Assembly: GCA_007644065.1 (NCBI GenBank)
Contig: VJWN01000003.1
Coordinates: forward strand, 682,001 to 746,000
DNA: 64,000 nt
Origin: Margaritispora aquatica
Lineage: Eukaryota; Ascomycota; Leotiomycetes; Helotiales; Discinellaceae
Reading direction: 5' to 3'
Shown here: one piece after another, positions 57,539-64,000 of the stretch
Layout of the letters: every line of letters begins with the position of its first letter
How positions within the stretch are numbered: the first letter of the stretch is position 1
Program-made: the position numbers and the translations under genes
The notes under the pieces: generated by a model
Seen by the model: the letters and a program-made list of their open reading frames with translations, nothing else
Databases searched by the model: none
What the model was told of the DNA's origin: nothing

Positions 57539-59293
57539 ATGCCTCAAGACAACGACCTCAGAAATGCAGAGAAAGCACAGGAGATAGGCTCGAGTGTGCA
57601 AGGCTCGGTACTTGAGGAAACTGCTACACCAAATCCGATACACAATGTCGAATCCGAATCGACAGACGACTCGGAGGCGCAAGATGTTCAGGGAAATGCC
57701 AGAGACTTGGAGGCATTGGCGGCTGTCACAACAGGACCGGTCTATTCAGCATTCAGTGTGTGGCAAAAACGCTATATTGTCATAATGGTTACATGGGCCG
57801 CCTTCATATCACCTACTTCAGCAAATATATACTTCCCGGCTTTAAACCCGTTGCAGGAGGACCTAGGTGTATCTGCAACATTGATCAATTTGACACTTAC
57901 GTCCTACATGATCTTCCAAGGACTGGCGCCAACAATTTTCGGAGATCTCGCGGACATGGCTGGAAGACGTCCAGCATATATACTTGCATTCATTATATAT
58001 ATGGGAGCCAATATCGGATTAGCATTACAGGATAGTTACGCAGCACTTTTCATTTTACGATGTTTGCAAAGCACTGGTAGTAGTGGTGCCATTGCCCTCG
58101 GATTTGGAGTTGTAGCAGATGTCGCATCTAGTGCTGAGCGTGGAAAATACATGGGCATTGTAGGAGCAGGAACGATGATGGGACCAGCCATCGGACCAGT
58201 TATCGGAGGTATCTTGGCCCAATTCCTAGGATGGCGTTCTATCTTCTGGTTCCTGGTCATTATATCCGGATGCTTCTTGATTCCATATGCCTTGACAGTT
58301 CCAGAGACAGGTCGCAACGTCGTCGGAAATGGCTCCGTTCCACCTCAAGGCTGGAATATGACCATTCTAGAATGGTTCCATCAACGTAAAGAAGCGAACT
58401 CATCAAACGACCTCACAAGATCCAACACAGCCGAAGGACGACGCCTCGCACAAGCAGAGCTCGCACGAGGCCGCAAGCTCCGTTGGCCAAATCCTATGAA
58501 GACAATCTATATCGTCATGGAGAAAGACATGGCAGTAGTACTAATCTACAACTCGCTAATCTACACGGCATTCTACGACATCATGGCCTCAATTCCCCAC
58601 CTCTATCAAGAAATATACCACTTCAACGACCTCCAAATCGGCCTCTGCTACATCCCTTTCGGTGTCGGTTGCGCCCTCGCAAGCTACGTGAATGGCAAGA
58701 TGCTCGACCGAAACTATCGCAAAATCGCAAAAGAAATCGGCTTTAGCATCGACCGCAAACGCGGCGACGACCTGCGAAACTTTCCCATCGAGCGCGCTCG
58801 TCTCGAGATCATCTGGCCCTTGCTAGGTGTTGGTCTCTCCTGCATGCTCTGCTACGGCTGGGTCCTCGAGCAGAACGCCAACCTGGCCGCGCCACTCGTA
58901 CTCACGTTCTTCATGGGCCTCTGCGTCAACGGCGCTTTCAACATCCTCGGCACCTTGATCGTAGATCTCTACCCACAGAGCCCGTCCACGGCCACAGCGG
59001 CCAATAATCTCGTCAGGTGCTTCATGGGAGCAGGTGGAACGGCAATCATCGATATCATGATCGAGCGAATGGGGCGGGGCTGGTGCTTCACGTTCATCGC
59101 GCTAGTATGTATTGTGTTCTCGCCCATGCTGCTCGTAGAGCTGAAATGGGGCCCGGTGTGGAGGGAGGAAAGAAGAGTCAGGTTGGAAGCGAAGAAAGCG
59201 GTTGAGGATCAAGCGAGAGCGCAGGAGATGTCGGGGACGGATACAGAGGTCGAGACGCCATCGCCGCCGCTTGGAGAGGCGGAGAAAAGCTGA
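57539..59293 (+). CDS. MFS drug:H+ antiporter, DHA1 family (QDR-like)
   Basis: Single exon, 584 aa, from the ATG at 57539 (MPQDNDLRNAEK). A hydrophilic Glu/Ser-rich N-terminus (about 75 residues) precedes 12 predicted helices. Family signs: SANIYFPALNPLQEDLGVSA, the loop 2-3 motif GDLADMAGRRPAY, the antiporter-type motif C in helix 5 (GPAIGPVIGGILA), and LGWRSIFWFL. A central cytoplasmic loop of about 90 residues follows helix 6, and YNSLIYTAFYDIMASIPHLY starts the second half. The closest known group is the yeast Qdr1-Qdr3 subfamily, exporters of quinidine, azoles, polyamines or dityrosine. A plasma-membrane exporter is expected; its substrate is not predictable here. The C-terminus is charged and cytoplasmic. 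Confidence 0.92.
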   Translation: MPQDNDLRNAEKAQEIGSSVQGSVLEETATPNPIHNVESESTDDSEAQDVQGNARDLEALAAVTTGPVYSAFSVWQKRYIVIMVTWAAFISPTSANIYFPALNPLQEDLGVSATLINLTLTSYMIFQGLAPTIFGDLADMAGRRPAYILAFIIYMGANIGLALQDSYAALFILRCLQSTGSSGAIALGFGVVADVASSAERGKYMGIVGAGTMMGPAIGPVIGGILAQFLGWRSIFWFLVIISGCFLIPYALTVPETGRNVVGNGSVPPQGWNMTILEWFHQRKEANSSNDLTRSNTAEGRRLAQAELARGRKLRWPNPMKTIYIVMEKDMAVVLIYNSLIYTAFYDIMASIPHLYQEIYHFNDLQIGLCYIPFGVGCALASYVNGKMLDRNYRKIAKEIGFSIDRKRGDDLRNFPIERARLEIIWPLLGVGLSCMLCYGWVLEQNANLAAPLVLTFFMGLCVNGAFNILGTLIVDLYPQSPSTATAANNLVRCFMGAGGTAIIDIMIERMGRGWCFTFIALVCIVFSPMLLVELKWGPVWREERRVRLEAKKAVEDQARAQEMSGTDTEVETPSPPLGEAEKS

Positions 59294-60250
59294 TTTGAAT
59301 GTTTGTGTGTTTGTGTGCGTTGGGTCAGAATCCGGTACGTGGTTTATCTGTATCAAGGTCGCGTTGCATATATGGGTTGGCATCATGACATGCATAGCAT
59401 TCTGGAAAATGGGAATCTCATCGGGTATTGCGTAGCATATTACAGAATTCACAATAGCATGCATACATTATTACATATACTCCGGCCAAAGCCCTGCAAC
59501 GCTGCGTGTTCCTGATGAGTCTCAAGATACTGAGAAAATTGAAGTGTACGGAGCGTAGGGGAATAACCCCATGGTCAAGGACTTCGAAAACGCTTTCTGA
59601 ACGTGAAATACAGGCGATTGGCATCTTCCAATTGCGCAATTGACGATCAGAATCGCATTTCAGTTTACATTGATCCACACCGGAACACCGAAACTCGGCC
59701 AGCACATTTCTTGGCGCCAATCTGACCCATATTTCAGCTTAAGCGAGCACGGCATAAGGCAACATGACAGGACATGTACAGAACAGAACAGAAATGTAAA
59801 GCAAGAACAACTTTCCTATCCTACTCTATCCTATCATGAAATGAAACTACCACGAAGAAGTGCCGCGTAGCGTCATATAATATTTTGCCAACTGACCCAA
59901 TCTTCGTGTGTATCATCTCTACAGTCGAAGTCCCACCTACACGGATTCTTTTCGAAGGTAAGACGAGGAATACCACTGAGGTGAAGAATTTCTAAGAGTT
60001 TGAAAGTCAGTTCAATTGTTTTGAGCTGAATTCATGGTATCAGTGATTCCATTGTATTCTTAGCACTGAATCGGATATTGTTGTTTGGTGATTCCTGCTT
60101 GCTGAACTGCCCAAAAGAGTGTTCGTTGATGGTCAAAAAGTGAGCAGGTGGTCCTCGCGAGCATTTTTCATCATCAATCCTGATATGAGTGACTTGTTGA
60201 GACCTGCCGGTGCATAGCCAAGAGATCCAGGCTGCTTAGGCGAAGCAGTA
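59294..60250. other. Intergenic region downstream of the MFS gene
   Basis: About 0.96 kb. TATCC/CTATC repeats lie near 59815-59836. No gene supported. Confidence 0.45.
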
Positions 60251-61445
60251 TCAAGAGTCAAGAGAAGCTCTCCTCGCATATATTCGTTGCTTAGACCATT
60301 GCAGGAGGACACATGGGTACAATGTCTTCAAAACGCGTATATGGAAACGTCCTATCCACCATGTCTGTTCCAGCTGAGCGAGGACGCCAAGAAAATATGC
60401 TAAAATGAGTAAGGCCATGGGTGCTTCCTCATGTAGAGCGTCAATAAAATCAAGTTCGAATAATGCTGCGCAGCTAAGCACTAGACACATGGGTCATTTC
60501 CCTGCATCCAAAGCATGAGTTTCCACCTCTATCCGAAGCATTAGGTCGATGGCGTGCAAGTATATACTTGTGTACTTTATATCACCGGGATGCTCTGGGA
60601 GCTTCTGCACAAAAATCCGAAGACTATAAATATCAACGAGCTCTCTATAGCTCATTGGACCAAGACGATTGAAAGTAAAGGCGATAAACCCACTTCTCCG
60701 AAGCACAATGGAATGAGGGCATTCCATGGCAGCCGCAAAGAGTGCACCAACGCCTCGAACTGATCGCAAAGCACACATGAAATGGTCCAGTGGTGCTGTG
60801 TATGATTGAAACCCTAGATGCGGTGCGGCGAAGACATAAATACCGGTTAAGAGACCAAATGCCAAGACTGTCAAGCAATTGTTCCCGTTGATAGTGCTGC
60901 ATCTAAGAATCCTTGGAACCCAGTAATTCCCATGTCAAAATGGATTCTAGCCCGAGTGATATAGGTCTGCTCTCACTCTGGCTCTAATGATGACAGATAA
61001 AGTGCAGAAATAGCTAGTACACCATGCTGAACGTACTCGTGACGAGAAGAAAGCTCTACTATATCTTGTTGCCAAACATTCTGCAGCCATTTGCTTTGAA
61101 TGAGTCCGTCGCATCCCGTGCGAAGAAAGTGACGGAATAGTTCCTGATCGTCAGGCATCAGCTTGCCATACGCTTCCTCTAGGTTACTAAGGTCAAACAA
61201 ACTGCTTTGATACTTAGCAGAAAAGACACCATGACTTGTGGAGCTAAAGTAATCTTACTTCTCTTTTGGTAAAGAGACTTCTGGCCAGTCACAAAATTTT
61301 CCATTATATGAGCATCGTGAGCAACAAGGCTGCCACGAATCACACTTCAATACAGCAGCTGTCAGTATTAGGAAACAAATTGTTAGCAGATAAGAATGAG
61401 CTGACCAAACTTTCAGCTAATTGACACAGGTTGCAGTGTAGTCTT
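60251..61445 (-). pseudogene. Zn2Cys6 fungal transcription factor, apparently disrupted
   Basis: Read on the minus strand, KCDSWQPCCSRCSYNGKFCD (near 61290-61350) is the second half of a Zn2Cys6 binuclear cluster. Upstream TGC AAC CTG TGT (CNLC) could be the first half. An intron candidate (donor GTAAGA, acceptor AAAGCAG) leads into FDLSNLEEAYGKLMPDDQEL, then the regulator-typical EYVQHGVLAISALYLSSLEPE. An in-frame TGA at 60973-60975 follows; the same frame continues with family-like TYITRARIHFDMGITGF and then must shift to reach LTVLAFGLLTGIYVF. A second in-frame TGA at 60494-60496 splits off the C-terminal part, DALHEEAPMALLILAYFLGV to TWWIGRF. A 76-nt intron (GTGAGA to TTCTTAG) could bypass the first stop and shift but would delete conserved residues, and I found no splice remedy for the second stop. 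Confidence 0.6.
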
Positions 61446-62031
61446 TGACTCAGAGAGTTTTTAGTTGCAAACATTTGAGCTTGACTTGTCCGTCCCAATA
61501 GGTATCGCAATGGGTTGGTATGTTGCTACACGTATGATCGTTCTTGGCTATAAGGAGTCGTATGTTGTATTGTATCATAGACAGTGGGCTCGTCGAGAAT
61601 GTAAAAAGCGATGTATTGTGTGGTATGTATTAATGTTGGTGGCATATGCATGATGATTCGAAAGAATTGCAGAACAATTTGATCTCAAGTTCACGAGCAG
61701 CTAGTAGGGAAAAGGGAAAGAGCCATGGGCTCTGCCTACCATGAAGAATTTACCCGAATCAGATCTGGCAGCAGGGTCCGACAGAATTGACAGATACCAC
61801 GTCCTCGAAAGATACATCTTGACTTTAAATTTTATTTTTTTATGGCCTACTTATGCAAATGCGAGATATTCCTTCATCTCATAACTCCTTTTTCCCTTCC
61901 GACCGAAATATGCCAAAAAAAACTCCAGAATCATGCTAAACCCTATCAAATACATGGTATCATACAATGCACTATCCAACTTCATAGTAGTCTCCACTCC
62001 ATACTCCTTTTTTGTATATCAGTACGTACAC
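61446..62031. other. Intergenic region beside the lactonase gene
   Basis: 586 nt, AT-rich towards 61830-62000; lactonase 3' UTR at the right end. Nothing else recognised. Confidence 0.45.
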
Positions 62032-63270
62032 CTACTCATCCCAGATGACACTTGACACCTCACCGCCGATATCAGCATAGGCTACGATATCCCCAAACAA
62101 GCCTGTATCAACCTTTCGCTCGATGATCGCAACTCTGTGATCAAGTTGCAACGACACGGCAGCCAATGTACCATTCTTGTTCAGCGAGAATTGTCTTGGC
62201 CATGAGCCTCCAGCAGGAGAAAGCTGCTTGAAATCCAGAGCGCCAGTTGCTTGATCGATGCCCCAGACTTGCAGAGTGTCCGAGGGGATCTTAGTACTGT
62301 TCTTTGGGTCGGGATTGGTGACATTGAAGAGATTGTCGCCTCGAGAAGAAGTGAGGACGAATTTGCCGCAAGGCGAGACGACCAGTTCGGCGGCAAAAGG
62401 ACTCCCAGGGTTCGCAGGAAGGGAAGGTGGGAGAGGGTTAGGGCCATATGTGGAGTTGGTGTAGACGAGCTTGAAGGCTAGAGACTTTGCAGGGTATGAA
62501 GGGTATGTTACGAGATAGGTTGAGATGGTTGGCTTCAGCTCGGTGACGACGAAGAGGTAGGTATTTCCACATGCAGTGCGCATGAAACCGCCATGGCGAG
62601 GACCTGTGGCGTTGGCAAGGGCAAAGGATGTTTGCTCTGCGAGTAGAGAGGTGGTGTTGTCGATGCTGAAGACGCGGAGGAGGTCAGATCCGAGATCGGG
62701 AACAACGACAAAAGCACCTGTAGGATCTAGAATCGCTTCATGTGGTCGTGGGACTTGAGCTTTAGCAGGATCCTTGGTGAATGTAAAGGTTTGAGAGGGC
62801 GTGAGTGAGCCGTTGGAATTTATGATCCAAGATGACAGGGCTGAGCCACCACTGGAAATTGTTAGTCGGTGGGACTGCCGACAGGAATAGATCGAGACTT
62901 ACTAGAATGCTGCGACGAGAGCTTTGCCCTTGTTATAGACTGTCGTATGGACCGGACCATTCATCGTTTGCTGACTACCCACGACAGTGAGTTTTCCATC
63001 ACTGGAGGCCTTGTACGAGATGATGGATCCATTTGCTCCTGAAAAGGCCTCGTTGACAGAATACACCACTTTATTATATTGATCTTTGGTCAGCCAAGAT
63101 GGGTTGGGTGCAGTCGCATTGTTCAACGATGTGCTCTGTAACGAGTATCCGCCTCTTGGAAGTGCACTCAAAGACAAGGAAGTGATGTTCCCTGAATAGT
63201 CGGAGACATAGAGATTGGTTGCTGCCGTAGCAGTGGCAAAGCCAGCGAGAGTGTAAGATGCGAACTTCAT
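62032..63270 (-). CDS. Secreted lactonase-family seven-bladed beta-propeller protein
   Basis: Two exons, complement(join(62032..62851, 62903..63270)), 395 aa, the normal size for this family. The Met at 63270 is chosen because a signal peptide follows directly (MKFASYTLAGFATATA); an upstream Met at 63363 would bury it. The intron has donor GTAAGT, branch CTAAC and acceptor TTCCAG. Lactonase-propeller motifs recur: NLYVSDYSGNITSLSLS, VVYSVNEAFSG, PVHTTVYNKGKALVAAF, VPRPHEAILDPTGAFVVVPD, TGPRHGGFM, SPFAAELVVSPCGKFVL, and SWPRQFSLNKNGTLAAVSLQ. PRHGGF and the PHEA/P segment match the 6-phosphogluconolactonase/carboxymuconate-cyclase group. Many N-glycosylation sites fit secretion. The substrate is unknown; secreted fungal members are not the pentose-phosphate enzyme. 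Confidence 0.9.
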
Positions 63271-64000
63271 ATTTTCGTTTGTACCCGGACAGTTGGTGGT
63301 GATGAAGCTATGGATGTACGAAGGGAGTATACAAAATGTCGAAACAAGAGCTTGTTGCCACATCTTTATAAGAAGCTCTCAGGCTCAGTTCAATACCTGA
63401 GTCAACCTTGGGAAATGTAGTGCGGAGGATCCGAATTCGGATTCACGGACACAGACTGCGCGTGAATACGTTTTACCAAAAATCCGTTTGCTTTGGATGA
63501 CCAAGACTCACAACAACCTGGTCCCCGTCGGTATGTCGTGGCTGGGCAGAGCTAAACGCGAACAATAAGATAAATGAGCCCCAAGGATTACTCATGCGCG
63601 TGTATTCTTGAAACGGAGTAACATGAGGCGTTCAGGAGTGGACTCCAATCAGGAAGTGGTGTTACGAGAAAGAGTGTACCTGGATGATGTGAGATGGTTG
63701 AGATGGGTTGGTTGGTTTGGATGAAATAAGAAGCTGGAAGTGCCGAGCGTGAAAAATTAAGGTTGACCGATGGCCAGTCAAGGCCCAGTCAAGGCCCAGT
63801 CAAGGCCCAGTCGATGGGGGGAGACCAGACGGTCGGTGAAGTTGGGGCTGTTTGGCTTGGCGGTCCAGTCCAATCGCCGGCTTGTTCCTGGCCCAATTTA
63901 TTTTACGGAGGGGTGATCTATTTTAACTCCCGTCCTTCCGCACAGCACACAGCACACCACACCACACAGGGTTCCAAAAGGTGGCTGGGCTGCTTTGGTC
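63271..64000. promoter_or_regulatory. Upstream region of the lactonase gene, with repeats
   Basis: About 730 nt to the window end. Holds the 11-bp tandem repeat at 63775-63812 and CAC/CACA-rich sequence at about 63941-63972. No gene seen. Confidence 0.45.
63775..63812. repeat. 11-bp tandem repeat CAGTCAAGGCC, three full copies plus a partial
   Basis: Copies begin at 63775, 63786 and 63797, then CAGTC at 63808. The copies are identical over their full length. It lies about 500 nt upstream of the lactonase start. Confidence 0.9.

Noticed and set aside
60898..60973. 76-nt GTGAGA...TTCTTAG intron that repairs the first stop of the Zn2Cys6 gene
   Set aside because: It would delete a segment (TYITRARIHFDMGITGF) that looks conserved in this regulator family, and the second stop stays. 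Kept only as an alternative.

Overview
The window looks like nuclear DNA of a filamentous ascomycete (Pezizomycotina; a leotiomycete is my guess, not shown). Genes lie on both strands without operons. They are split by short introns (about 45-120 nt) with GTRNGT donors, CTNAC/CTAAT-like branch sites and YAG acceptors. The gene types (GH95, RTA1, QDR-type MFS, 2EXR, Zn2Cys6, NmrA-like, MAPEG) are typical of moulds. Exon joins were worked out by hand from splice signals, phase and family conservation.

Left part (1-23.9 kb): the 3' end of MLH1 (mismatch repair); RPN1 (26S proteasome base) divergent from RIO2 (40S ribosome maturation kinase); a seven-exon tandem-RRM RNA-binding protein with an intron-containing leader, followed by a long gene-free stretch to 12.9 kb; a GH95 alpha-fucosidase and a GH1 beta-glucosidase converging with only 4 nt between stop codons; an IAH1-like GDSL esterase; an M20 (carboxypeptidase S-like) peptidase; and an RGG/RS-rich protein of unknown function.

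Middle (24-40 kb): mostly accessory genes. These are an NmrA-like NAD(P)-binding protein, a small Cys-rich protein with a C-terminal membrane segment, a MAPEG protein, a 2EXR protein and a degenerate-looking relative. They are followed by NADPH-cytochrome P450 reductase, whose last five residues sit in an 18-nt terminal exon.

Right part (39.5-64 kb): the very large Tao3/Mor2/PAG1 (Furry) morphogenesis scaffold, an RTA1-like membrane protein, an unresolved membrane-protein locus, an aspartate aminotransferase with an unusual Ser/Thr/Asn-rich leader, the ER SNARE Ufe1/syntaxin-18 divergent from a QDR-type MFS transporter, a Zn2Cys6 regulator that looks like a pseudogene, and a secreted lactonase-fold protein.

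I saw no CRISPR array, rRNA, convincing tRNA or intact transposon. I did not find a clearly new multi-gene system. The best leads are the split start codons (PAG1, IAH1-like), the reductase terminal micro-exon, the retained-intron stop in the RRM gene, the decayed regulator and several short tandem repeats.
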